Assembly (NCBI GenBank): GCA_964519335.1
Contig: CAZFIA010000111.1
Span: 1 to 14,026, forward strand
Reading direction: 5' to 3'
Source: JALZVT01 sp964519335
GTDB lineage: Bacteria > Pseudomonadota > Gammaproteobacteria > Pseudomonadales > Azotimanducaceae
Length of the DNA: 14,026 nt
Positions 1 to 7,041 of this stretch are shown piece by piece. The notes under the pieces were generated by a model that did no database searches, had not been told where the DNA came from, and saw only the letters and a program-made list of their open reading frames with translations. The translations under genes were made by a program, and so were the position numbers. Every line of letters starts with the position of its first letter. Positions within the stretch are counted from its first letter, which is position 1.

Positions 1-1182
1 TTCCATATGAGCGGGTGGTGGTAAGCCGGCTAGGTCTGCAAGCGTGGGGAAGACGTCTAGCAGGTCGGTAACCGCGGTAACTTTGGTTCCTTTTTTTGCC
101 TTAGTGATGCGCGGGTCGGCGATTATGAGCGGCGTGCGCAAAGCAGGTTCAAACAGCGCATGTTTGGTCCACATTTTGTACTGGCCGAGCATAAATCCAT
201 GGTCGCCCATTAACACAACAATGGTGTTGTCGGCGACACCAGTCTGTTCCAGGGCCTTAAGTACGCGCCCGACTTGCGCATCGGCGAAGCGAGCGGCGGC
301 GTGATACGCACCAACAATCTGCGCGGCTTGCTGATAATCTGGTTCGCCAAAAAGTGGCAGCGCGTCGTACCCCAGCCGAAGCTCAGGCGAGGGGTGTGTC
401 GCAAAATCGACGGGGACATTGGTTCCGACTTGTGTCCAGGTAAGAGGCAGAGCATTTTCGGCGTTCTCGTCGAGCCAATACCGCGCCGGTGCATTAAAGG
501 GCAAGTGGGGCTTACGAAACCCGACGGCGAGAAAGAAGGGAGCTTCTGATTGCGAGAGCCTTGCTAGATCTGCAACAGACTTTTCTGCCACCTGGCCATC
601 GGGGTAAGCATTGTCGGCAACCTCCAATCGTTCAGAGTAGGGCAATCGCGCTGATGAGAACGGCTCGATGTAAGCGGCCTGCAGGTGTTCACCGCGTCCG
701 TCCGGGCTCTTGCCGTGCCATTGTGAGTCTGGGCTCCAAACAGGTTCTGACCAACTATCAGCCGAATCTTCTATAACATCGAAGAGCTTGCCGTTTGCAA
801 CTGTGTGCCAGCCGTGGGTGCGGAAAAATCCTGGCAGCGCGGGTGTGTCCGGGGCGTCCTCATCAAGACGAGAATCGAAGGTTAGAAACCGGCTAGAGGT
901 AGGCGCGAGACCACTCATCATCGAGGCGCGCGAAGCCCCACAAACAGGAATGTTTGCGAAGTTTGTTTGGAAGTTGACGCCACGCGCAGCCAAGGCATCT
1001 ATCGATGGTAGTGTGACGGGGCCGCCGAAGGAGGTTCCAACCGGGGCTAGATCATCAACAATGATCATCAGCACATTGGGTTGGCGCTGGGTGTTGTTAG
1101 CAGCCCAGAGATTCTGGGTGAATGCTATCGACAAAGCGCAATAAATGGTGAATAGGTGCGCCAGGGTGACTCTCGGTTTCAC
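1..1182 (-). CDS. Secreted sulfatase, iduronate-2-sulfatase-like (C-terminus beyond window)
   Basis: A type I sulfatase that would hydrolyse sulfate esters, probably on a glycan, in the periplasm or outside the cell. The 394 codons visible start at a GTG (1182-1180) and run off the left edge, so roughly the last 100 or more residues are missing by family length. Residues 1-27 form a signal peptide ending in LWA. QPNVLMIIVDD (34-44) carries the metal-binding aspartates. CGASR (81-85) is the Cys-type site converted to formylglycine. GFRKPHLPF (221-229) has the Lys and His typical of iduronate-2-sulfatase relatives, and GDHGFMLGQ (326-334) supplies further metal ligands. The GTG overlaps the TGA of the upstream GH3 remnant (GTGA), suggesting translational coupling, because only a weak GGA-type ribosome site precedes it. 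The substrate cannot be read from sequence. A maturase (FGE or anSME) is needed and none is evident here. The family call is strong; the iduronate-like subfamily is inferred from the KPHLPF block. Confidence 0.9.
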   Translation of the reverse strand, partial: MKPRVTLAHLFTIYCALSIAFTQNLWAANNTQRQPNVLMIIVDDLAPVGTSFGGPVTLPSIDALAARGVNFQTNFANIPVCGASRASMMSGLAPTSSRFLTFDSRLDEDAPDTPALPGFFRTHGWHTVANGKLFDVIEDSADSWSEPVWSPDSQWHGKSPDGRGEHLQAAYIEPFSSARLPYSERLEVADNAYPDGQVAEKSVADLARLSQSEAPFFLAVGFRKPHLPFNAPARYWLDENAENALPLTWTQVGTNVPVDFATHPSPELRLGYDALPLFGEPDYQQAAQIVGAYHAAARFADAQVGRVLKALEQTGVADNTIVVLMGDHGFMLGQYKMWTKHALFEPALRTPLIIADPRITKAKKGTKVTAVTDLLDVFPTLADLAGLPPPAHME

Positions 1183-1514
1183 TCGCTGAGTCCAAATCGC
1201 ATCGGATAGAGCGGATCGGTACTCACCGTTACCGGAATTCCAAGGCGGGACTTGGCTGCGATTTCCAAATCGTATTCAGGGCCTATACCTAGCACGCCCA
1301 TCGGTCCGCCGGTGGCTGTGAGCGTGCCGTGTAGCATCAAGCCCACTTTCTCATTGATGGTTAGCCGAGCTACCAGATCTTTTGCGCGCTCTTCAGGCGT
1401 CAATCGCCAATCTTCGTAGGCTGACAAAATGCCGTCGTGGTCCAGATCACGAAATATCTGGCCGTCAATTTCTATAGTATTCAGCGGAGACTCAGTGCAG
1501 GTCGGGGTATTCAC
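1179..1514 (-). pseudogene. Remnant of a family 3 glycoside hydrolase (beta-glucosidase-like)
   Basis: A 111-residue open frame from a GTG start that resembles only the N-terminal part of GH3 beta-glucosidase/xylosidase proteins. Visible landmarks are FRDLDHDGILSAYEDWRLTP (residues 21-40), which matches the 'D.NGNGKLDPYEDWR' region of bacterial GH3 enzymes, then EERAKDLVARLTINEKVGLM, then RLGIPVTVSTDP near the end. In intact relatives (several hundred residues longer) more sequence separates the last two blocks, and the catalytic domain follows. Here the blocks are close together and the protein stops shortly after STDP, so both an internal deletion and loss of the 3' part are likely. No signal peptide and no convincing ribosome site are visible. 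The stop overlaps the sulfatase GTG, so the fragment may now serve only as a leader cistron for it. The GH3 assignment is from memory of the family; a short functional protein is less likely. Confidence 0.6.
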
Positions 1515-1623
1515 GACTAGAATATCACCAGTTCTCTGTCGATCTATTGGTCAGGCGAGCCAGCGGAAGCCGTCGGTGCTAACAAAAAGCACTAAAAAGC
1601 GAATGAAGAATAGCAAGGGAACA

Positions 1624-2956
1624 ATGGCAATAACTCCGCAACCCGCAGAAGCAGATCTTGGCTCGGATCGTGTTTCTGCATCTGTTGTAACCAGCTACTC
1701 GCTCGCGCTGGGTGGCCAGAACATCATCTTTGCCATCCAGCTCAACTTCCTGATGTTTGCCTTTACTGATTTGTTAGGGCTGCTGCCCACAGCGGTGGGT
1801 ACGCTGTTGTTGCTCGCACGATTGTTTGATGCCGCCAACGACCCGTTGATGGGGTATGTGGTAGAGCGCACTCGCACGCGCTGGGGCAAGTTTCGCCCCT
1901 GGCTTCTGATCTCGCCCGTGCCGCTCGGCTTGCTTACGCTTGCCATGTTCTATAACCCAGGCCTGCCACCCGCGCAGACGCTTTTGTACGCCTATGTTGT
2001 TTATTTTGCCTGGACCATTATCTACACGCTCACAGATGTACCCATCTGGTCGCTAACTGCAACGATGACGCGTGATGTCCAAGAGCGATCGCGGGTTGTT
2101 GCCATCGCGCGGGTTGGTTCTGTTGTTGCGGTAGGGTCGGCGGCCATCCTTGTTCCCGTGCTTGCGCAGTGGCTAGCTCCCGAGTCAAAGCAGGACGGCT
2201 ACTTTCAGGCCGTTCTGGTTTTTGTCTGTATTGCAGTGCCTTTGCTGAGCCTGGCCTTTTTTGGCGTACGTGAAAAGGTGGTTCCTGAGAAAGAGACGAT
2301 AACGCTCGCGGCACAGCTCGCGTGGTTGCGCGACAACCGGCCGCTGCAACTGCTACTCGTCAGTGGCCTGCTTGGGTTTATGTCTATTTCCACGGCGACA
2401 ATAGTGCCTTACTACGCCGAATACGTATTGGGAGACACGGGCCTTGTCGGGCCATTGATGGGTTCACTCATTTTAGGTGTGTTGGTGGGGATTTTCCCTG
2501 CCATGTTGTTGGCGCGACGGTTCAGCAAAAAGAAGCTGAATATCTGGGCTGCCTATCTGAAGGGTTCGCTTGCAGTGCTGTATTTCCTTGTGGGCTACGA
2601 GCAACTACCTTTAGTCTTTTTGTTCAGCTTCCTTCGGTCTGCTCAGTGGGCCGGGTACGGTGTTGGTTCCTGTGATGATTGGCGACACTATCGATGCGAT
2701 GGAACGAAAGCGAGGCGTGCGTTCTGAGGCATTGGCCTTTGCTACCTTTACGTTCTCTAACAAAGCTTCAACAGGCCTCGCGGCCTGGGTAACCGGTTTG
2801 GTCCTCGCGCTCACAGGCTATGTTGCCAATCAGGCGCAGACAGCCGAGACGGTAGACGGGATCTTTGCGCTGGTGACGCTGTTGCCTGCCGTTAGTTCTT
2901 TTCTGTCCGCCATTCCTTTGTATTTCTACAAGCTGTCCGAGGCGGGCGAAGACTAG
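1624..2956 (+). pseudogene. GPH-family (MelB-like) sugar:cation symporter, frameshifted
   Basis: A major-facilitator protein of the glycoside-pentoside-hexuronide:cation symporter family (MFS_2), which would import a sugar or glycoside across the inner membrane with Na+ or H+. I chose the ATG at 1624 because AAGGGA lies just upstream; the open frame continues further 5' but reads into sequence antisense to the GH3 remnant. The N-terminal part has the family signature: a conserved Asp then the loop DPLMGYVVERTRTRWGKFRP and many hydrophobic helices. After SAQWA the frame leaves the family and ends at 2727. The next frame, from GGT at 2654, restores it (GTVLVPVMIGDTIDAMERKR, then two more helices) to the TAG at 2954-2956. 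Removing one G from the GGG at 2653-2655 gives a continuous protein of about 444 residues. This is a natural null mutation or a sequencing error; a programmed shift is unlikely. It converges on the monooxygenase with 3 bases between stops. Confidence 0.82.
2653..2655 (+). other. Frameshift site in the symporter gene
   Basis: A GGG triplet in the context GTGGGCCGGGTACGG. Upstream of it the family-like reading is in the frame starting at 1624; downstream it is in the frame that includes GGT at 2654-2656. One surplus base here explains the switch. The context is not a recognised slippery heptamer. Confidence 0.7.
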
Positions 2957-2959
2957 CGG

Positions 2960-4519
2960 TTAGTGGGTGAGGTCGAGCTTGGTCGCAAGCTGCTCAATGA
3001 GCCTATTGAGATCAAGCGTATCGGTGGTATGGCCAAACACCAGCCTGTCGGGTCGAACCAGCGCGGCCTCCTGCTCTTCAAACAGCGGATCGAATCTGCC
3101 TCTGATGACCTTAAGGCCGTTGAGGCTCACGATAGTTGAACCAATCTTTTTGAGTATCGCGCGAGATTCTTCATTTAAACCAGACTTGGATTTTGCGTCG
3201 TCCTTCAGCACCAGCGAAAAACCCCTGCCGAGTAGCTCATCGAGTCGAAACTCTTCCGCGGCCTGGTTTTGAACAATGGGTTGGTTAAACAGATAACCTG
3301 TTGAGCCCGTGTCGGATATCTGATCCAGCACTACCACACCGTCTCGAAGTGGCGGTTGCTCTCTGCCTTGGCCGTAGCCCGATGATTTTAGTTTTGCGGG
3401 TGTGGTTGGTGCTTCGAGCCCAGCCTGGGCGCAGCGTTCTTTTTCAGCCGTGTGTTCCATCAGTCGCCCGATGGCCACGGCCCACTCCACTAGATCGTGT
3501 GCGTGTGCATTCCGTTCCGCGAAATAGGTGTCCAGCAGAGTTTCATCGGCCACCCTCCGAAGAACCATAGGCAACTTCCACGCGAGATTTATCACATCGC
3601 GCATGCCGGCGTTCATACCCTGGCCGAGAAATGGCGGAGATTGGTGTGCTGCATCTCCGGCAAGGAACACGCGATCTATTCGCCATTGATCAGCGGTAGC
3701 GGCATGGAACTGGTAGACCGCAGTTCGGCGAATGCGGTAACTGCTTCTGGGCGTCCAGGGATCAATCAGGCCTTGAACCGTCTCGTCGTCCAGCATCTGT
3801 TCTTCAGTTTCGTGGGCGTGCAGTTTGAATTCGAAACGACGGTAGGGGTCTTTGGTGCAAACGTAGGTACATATTCTATTCGGGTCGCACACCTGCAGAG
3901 TTTTTGGACCCAGGGTGTGGCCCTCGTGAACTTCCAGGTCGACCACGAGCCAGTGGTGATCGTAGCCTAGATTACGCCAGTTGATATTGTTGGCCTTTCT
4001 GGTTGCGCTTGCGGCCCCGTCACAGGCGATGGCGTAGCATGCGTTCACTGTGCGTTCGGTTGGAGAGTTTGCCGCTTTGAAAGTTACCTCAACGCTGTCT
4101 GACTGGTTGTTGACTTGGGTAACGTCATAACCAATGAACGCGTCTACCTGATTGTGATTGATTACCTCGTCGCGCAGGTAGTTATCAAGCTCTGGCTGAT
4201 CGAACATGTTTGCCGGTTGCCAACCGTTCCTGCCAAAGTCTTTGGATTTTCCACCAAACAACCATTCACCTTTTGAATTGGCAAATCCGGCACCGTCGTC
4301 TGGGCGTATGGGTTGCATCAGATTCTGAACGGTCTGACCGCGGCCAATTTTCTGGTAGGCGCGAATGATCTCCCCGTCGAGGTTTACAGCCCTTGGCAAT
4401 TTGTAGACTTCTTTGTCGCGTTCGTACGCAACAACGTTTAGCCCGGCCTCGGCCATGAGGAGTGCCGCTGTGCAACCCACTGGGCCAAGGCCCATGATGG
4501 CGACGTCGTATTGCGGCAT
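2960..4519 (-). CDS. FAD-dependent aromatic-ring monooxygenase, MhpA-like (class A flavoprotein)
   Basis: A 519-residue cytoplasmic flavoprotein hydroxylase of the PheA/TfdB/MhpA group (FAD_binding_3), expected to use NAD(P)H and O2 to hydroxylate a phenolic or aromatic acid. Residues 10-15 give the dinucleotide-binding GLGPVG at the very N-terminus. LPRAVNLDGE (41-50) and FDQPELDNYLR (106-116) are typical of the MhpA-type subgroup. IACDGA (164-169) is the DG motif, and FLAGDAAHQSPPFLGQGMN (285-303) followed by GMRDVINLAWKL is the GD motif contacting FAD ribityl and phosphate. The C-terminal portion (about 400-519) fits the thioredoxin-like domain of this family. Length is normal. ATG at 4519 is preceded by AAAGGTG. 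It is divergent from an aldehyde dehydrogenase and its stop lies 3 bases from the symporter's stop. The exact substrate is unknown: 3-(3-hydroxyphenyl)propionate is only one possibility, and polyketide or steroid hydroxylases share these motifs. Confidence 0.88.
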   Translation of the reverse strand: MPQYDVAIMGLGPVGCTAALLMAEAGLNVVAYERDKEVYKLPRAVNLDGEIIRAYQKIGRGQTVQNLMQPIRPDDGAGFANSKGEWLFGGKSKDFGRNGWQPANMFDQPELDNYLRDEVINHNQVDAFIGYDVTQVNNQSDSVEVTFKAANSPTERTVNACYAIACDGAASATRKANNINWRNLGYDHHWLVVDLEVHEGHTLGPKTLQVCDPNRICTYVCTKDPYRRFEFKLHAHETEEQMLDDETVQGLIDPWTPRSSYRIRRTAVYQFHAATADQWRIDRVFLAGDAAHQSPPFLGQGMNAGMRDVINLAWKLPMVLRRVADETLLDTYFAERNAHAHDLVEWAVAIGRLMEHTAEKERCAQAGLEAPTTPAKLKSSGYGQGREQPPLRDGVVVLDQISDTGSTGYLFNQPIVQNQAAEEFRLDELLGRGFSLVLKDDAKSKSGLNEESRAILKKIGSTIVSLNGLKVIRGRFDPLFEEQEAALVRPDRLVFGHTTDTLDLNRLIEQLATKLDLTH

Positions 4520-4547
4520 CTTTCACCTTTGATGGGCAGGAGTGATT

Positions 4548-4553
4548 AGTATA
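4548..4553 (-). promoter_or_regulatory. Candidate -10 box for the monooxygenase gene
   Basis: On the minus strand this reads TATACT, one mismatch from TATAAT. It would place transcription start about 20 bases ahead of the ATG at 4519. No good TTGACA-like -35 box is seen at 16-18 bases upstream, so the promoter may need an activator. Confidence 0.35.
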
Positions 4554-4556
4554 AGT

Positions 4557-4569
4557 CATGTCGAACATG
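4557..4569. promoter_or_regulatory. Palindrome in divergent promoter region, possible operator
   Basis: CATGT-CGA-ACATG has perfect 5-base arms around a 3-base centre. It lies directly upstream of the candidate -10 box of the monooxygenase gene, within the -10/-35 spacer, and between two divergent genes. This is a common place for a repressor or local regulator to bind. No regulator gene is visible nearby. The arms are short and could occur by chance. Confidence 0.3.
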
Positions 4570-4599
4570 CTATGGCGCGCCGGCTGCAGCGGCTCCTGC

Positions 4600-4605
4600 T
4601 ATAGT
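4600..4605 (+). promoter_or_regulatory. Candidate -10 box for the aldehyde dehydrogenase gene
   Basis: TATAGT, one mismatch from consensus, lies about 35 bases before the ATG at 4640. The sequence 17 bases upstream is GC-rich and does not resemble a -35 box, so the call is weak. Confidence 0.25.
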
Positions 4606-4639
4606 GGGGTCAGTAATCCAGAGACTTCAGGAGAGAGAT

Positions 4640-6049
4640 ATGACACAAGCAGAACTCAGCCAGGCAGACATGCAGTCCATACTGGATCGTCAGAAAAAAG
4701 CTTACCTTGCCGAAGGTGTCGTTAGCGCCGAGCGGCGAATTGATCGACTTGACCGGGCCATCAACATTCTCAAGACCCATGGCACGAAGTTAGGTGACGC
4801 GGTCGCCGCCGATTTTGGGCATCGATCCCAGGCCTTCACCAAGATAGCTGACATCGATGGTTCAGTTGGACCACTCGAGCATGCCAAGAAACATGTAAAG
4901 GCCTGGATGAAGCCTGAAAAGCGCAAAATGATGTTCCCTCTGGGTGTATTGGGTGCGCGCGGACGAGTCGAATACCAACCGCTCGGCGTTGTGGGGTGCA
5001 TTAGCCCCTGGAACTTTCCCGTCAATCTAACCTTCGCTCCGCTGGCTGGCGTATTTGCTGCGGGCAATCGCACGATGATCAAACCCTCTGAGTTTACTGC
5101 GCAGACCTCAGAACTAATGAAAGAGCTTTTTGCGGCAGAGTTTGATGAAGAAGAAGTTGCGGTATGTACAGGAGGTCCGGACGTTGGTGGCGGCTTTTCT
5201 CGCCTGCCTTTCGACCATCTGTTGTTCACCGGGGCTACCTCAATCGCCAAGCACGTCATGCGCGCTGCGGCCGAAAACCTGGTGCCTGTAACACTTGAGC
5301 TTGGTGGTAAGTCACCGGTGGTCATTGGTCGTTCCGCGGATATGGAGCTGGCCGCCTCAAATATCATGGCTGGCAAGACCATGAATGCCGGGCAGATATG
5401 CCTCGCGCCAGACTACGTCTTTTTGCCCGAAGAAAGTCAGGGCGAGTTTGTCGAGGCAGCCAAGAGCTCGGTGGCAAAAATGTTCCCTGACCTTAAAGAC
5501 AACGATGACTACACGTCAGTTGTCGATGAGCGCCACTATGAACGGCTGAACGGTTATCTTGATGATGCCCGCGCTAAGGGGGCCGATGTGGTTGAGATTA
5601 ATCCTGCCGACGAAGATTTCTCTCAACAAGAACATCGGCGAATTCCGCCGACGCTTGTGCTAGATCCTACTGATGACATGCAGGTAATGCAGGATGAGAT
5701 TTTTGGACCTATCCTGCCGGTAAAGCAGTACAAGGACCTAAGCGAGAGCATTGACTACATTAACGATCACGATCGCCCTCTGGGCCTTTACTACTTCGGA
5801 GACGATAAGGCCGAAGAAGAAAACGTGCTAACCCGCACAACCTCAGGTGGTGTGACTGTGAACGATGTGATTATGCATATCTCACAAGAAGATCTTCCGT
5901 TTGGCGGCGTAGGGCCCAGCGGCATGGGTTCTTATCATGGCTTTGACGGGTTTAAGAACTTTAGTCACGCCAAATCTATCTACTCGCAGTCGAAGACGGT
6001 TTCCAAGTTGGCCGCCTCAATGCGACCGCCTTATAAGAAGGCGGTGTAA
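4640..6049 (+). CDS. NAD(P)+-dependent aldehyde dehydrogenase, coniferyl-aldehyde-dehydrogenase-like
   Basis: A 469-residue cytoplasmic enzyme oxidising an aldehyde to the carboxylic acid. ATG at 4640 is chosen over an in-frame upstream start because AGGAG (4629-4633) sits 6 bases before it. Family landmarks: SPWNFPVN (122-129) with the oxyanion Asn125; IKPSE (147-151) for cofactor binding; FTGATSIAK (196-204); the catalytic-base Glu220 in VTLELGGKSP; and the nucleophile Cys254 in AGQICLAPDYVF. The GQICLAPDY block and the short N-terminus (Q-K-A-Y region near 18-22, RRIDRLDR at 32-39) resemble bacterial coniferyl aldehyde dehydrogenases. Related enzymes act on other aromatic or medium-chain aldehydes, so substrate is uncertain. 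All catalytic residues are present. The divergent flavin monooxygenase suggests a shared aromatic oxidation route (inference). It converges with the vWA operon; the two stops are about 43 bases apart. Confidence 0.92.
   Translation: MTQAELSQADMQSILDRQKKAYLAEGVVSAERRIDRLDRAINILKTHGTKLGDAVAADFGHRSQAFTKIADIDGSVGPLEHAKKHVKAWMKPEKRKMMFPLGVLGARGRVEYQPLGVVGCISPWNFPVNLTFAPLAGVFAAGNRTMIKPSEFTAQTSELMKELFAAEFDEEEVAVCTGGPDVGGGFSRLPFDHLLFTGATSIAKHVMRAAAENLVPVTLELGGKSPVVIGRSADMELAASNIMAGKTMNAGQICLAPDYVFLPEESQGEFVEAAKSSVAKMFPDLKDNDDYTSVVDERHYERLNGYLDDARAKGADVVEINPADEDFSQQEHRRIPPTLVLDPTDDMQVMQDEIFGPILPVKQYKDLSESIDYINDHDRPLGLYYFGDDKAEEENVLTRTTSGGVTVNDVIMHISQEDLPFGGVGPSGMGSYHGFDGFKNFSHAKSIYSQSKTVSKLAASMRPPYKKAV
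6025..6045. terminator. Hairpin at the convergent gene ends, weak terminator candidate
   Basis: ACCGCCTT and AAGGCGGT form perfect 8-base arms around a 5-base loop (ATAAG), covering the last codons of the aldehyde dehydrogenase and ending just before its TAA. No T-tract follows on either strand, so it is not a classical intrinsic terminator. It could protect 3' ends or attenuate the converging vWA-operon transcript. Confidence 0.3.
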
Positions 6050-6073
6050 AGTGGCTGGAATTCGCTTTACCTC

Positions 6074-6099
6074 GCCTCTTTATCTGGCCTCTTTATCTG
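6074..6099. repeat. 13-base perfect tandem duplication
   Basis: GCCTCTTTATCTG occurs twice head to tail (6074-6086 and 6087-6099). The right-hand copy contains the stop codon of the small vWA protein on the minus strand, and the left-hand copy repeats it just downstream. It looks like a recent slippage duplication with no effect on either protein. Confidence 0.85.
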
Positions 6100-7028
6100 G
6101 GAAGGGCAATCAAAGTGCCGTCGCTGCGGTAGGTTAGCTCCCGCATAAGCGTGGAAAACCGTTGCGACGTGCGTTGCGCATAAAATCCAATGCCGTGAAT
6201 GCGTGCCAGCTTCGAGCTGCCGTCTCGACTTCGGTTAAGTTGGCCTATGCGCGCCACCGCCTGGTCATAAGAACCGCCGGTGAAGTCGTCCCCAAACACG
6301 TAGATAGAGAGTGAGCCGCGTCCGCCGTAGCGCTTGAGGGCTTCTTCTATGCCCTCAACCGGGCTGCTGTTAGAACGACCAGCCCAGGTATTCAGTGCGC
6401 GGAGCGTTCGCGTGCGCCATGATTTTGAATCCCGCAGCCATTGGCCGCGTCGTTCCGGAAACAGGTAGCCGCCGTTGTCGTTTAGTACCTGAAAGCCTTT
6501 CACCTGGGGGTGAATGTCGAGCACGTTGGTGATCTGCCGTTGTACCCTGGACCATATCTGCCGCATGCTGCCTGACGTATCGATGATAAAGATCACGTAA
6601 TCGCTATCAACGGGAATGCCCCCCACCTCTTCATCCCGTTCAGCGTCGTTAGTTGTCGACAGAGATATTCGGTTCAGTGTTTCGCTTTGAGCTTGCAGGT
6701 TTGAGACCGATGCTGACAGGTTTTCAGCGGTGCTGAGTTTCTTGGCAAGTTCTGTGGCGATGCGTTGTTGTTCAAGCAGCGCCTGTTGATTGTTGCCTTT
6801 GTTCTGAGCGATCTCGAACTCGATGCCCTTCTGCACATCATCCAGCTGTTTGAGCTCTTCTTCGAGCTCAAACGTGCGCTGCAGTAGTGCGCTGGTTTGA
6901 GATTCTTCAACTGGAGCAAAGCCAGGTCGTGAGAGTAGAACCAACAATACAATGGCGCCAAACCCACAAGAGATGACATCGAGAAACGCCATACCGTATA
7001 TGTTGCTGTTTCGCTTGGGTAACTTCAC
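6093..7028 (-). CDS. Membrane-anchored vWA protein with ExbD-like N-terminus (paralogue 2)
   Basis: A 311-residue protein from a GTG start, last gene of the operon. A basic N-terminus (MKLPKR) precedes a single membrane helix at about 14-33 beginning FLDVISCGFGAIVLL. This resembles the ExbD/TolR helix (L.DVVFLLLIFF), including an Asp at its start. Residues about 47-120 are Glu/Gln/Leu-rich coiled coil, followed by a periplasmic von Willebrand factor A domain (about 142-310). The metal site begins DTSGSM (150-155), and VFGDDF (244-249) supplies the later Asp. The usual Thr of the second loop is replaced by an Asn/Ser-rich stretch (219-223, followed by PVEGIEEAL), so the MIDAS may be atypical. 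It starts 13 bases after the preceding vWA gene and shares its architecture and helix motif. Probable role: the moving or ligand-binding partner of the adjacent proton channel (inference). An ATG in frame at residue 13 would cut into the helix and is less likely. Confidence 0.85.
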   Translation of the reverse strand: MKLPKRNSNIYGMAFLDVISCGFGAIVLLVLLSRPGFAPVEESQTSALLQRTFELEEELKQLDDVQKGIEFEIAQNKGNNQQALLEQQRIATELAKKLSTAENLSASVSNLQAQSETLNRISLSTTNDAERDEEVGGIPVDSDYVIFIIDTSGSMRQIWSRVQRQITNVLDIHPQVKGFQVLNDNGGYLFPERRGQWLRDSKSWRTRTLRALNTWAGRSNSSPVEGIEEALKRYGGRGSLSIYVFGDDFTGGSYDQAVARIGQLNRSRDGSSKLARIHGIGFYAQRTSQRFSTLMRELTYRSDGTLIALPR

Positions 7029-7041
7029 TGCAGCAGCCCCA

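Noticed and set aside
210..1144. Several overlapping open frames on both strands of 60-144 residues.
   Set aside because: They are out-of-frame shadows of the sulfatase, whose own frame has catalytic motifs from end to end.
1429..1623. Upstream extension of the symporter frame.
   Set aside because: The extra 65 residues are Ser/Arg-rich, overlap the GH3 remnant in antisense, and do not resemble a transporter N-terminus; ATG 1624 has a ribosome site.
1515..1623. Promoters between the GH3 remnant and the symporter.
   Set aside because: I found only partial matches (for example TATTCT on the minus strand and TCGACA at wrong spacing), none good enough to annotate.
2641..2670. Programmed ribosomal frameshifting in the symporter.
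   Set aside because: The local sequence is not a slippery heptamer, the required shift is +1, and no frameshifting is known to me for this transporter family; mutation or sequencing error is simpler.
4702..5382. A 226-residue minus-strand open frame.
   Set aside because: It is antisense to the well-supported aldehyde dehydrogenase, and its translation is Ser/Pro/Arg-rich without any domain.
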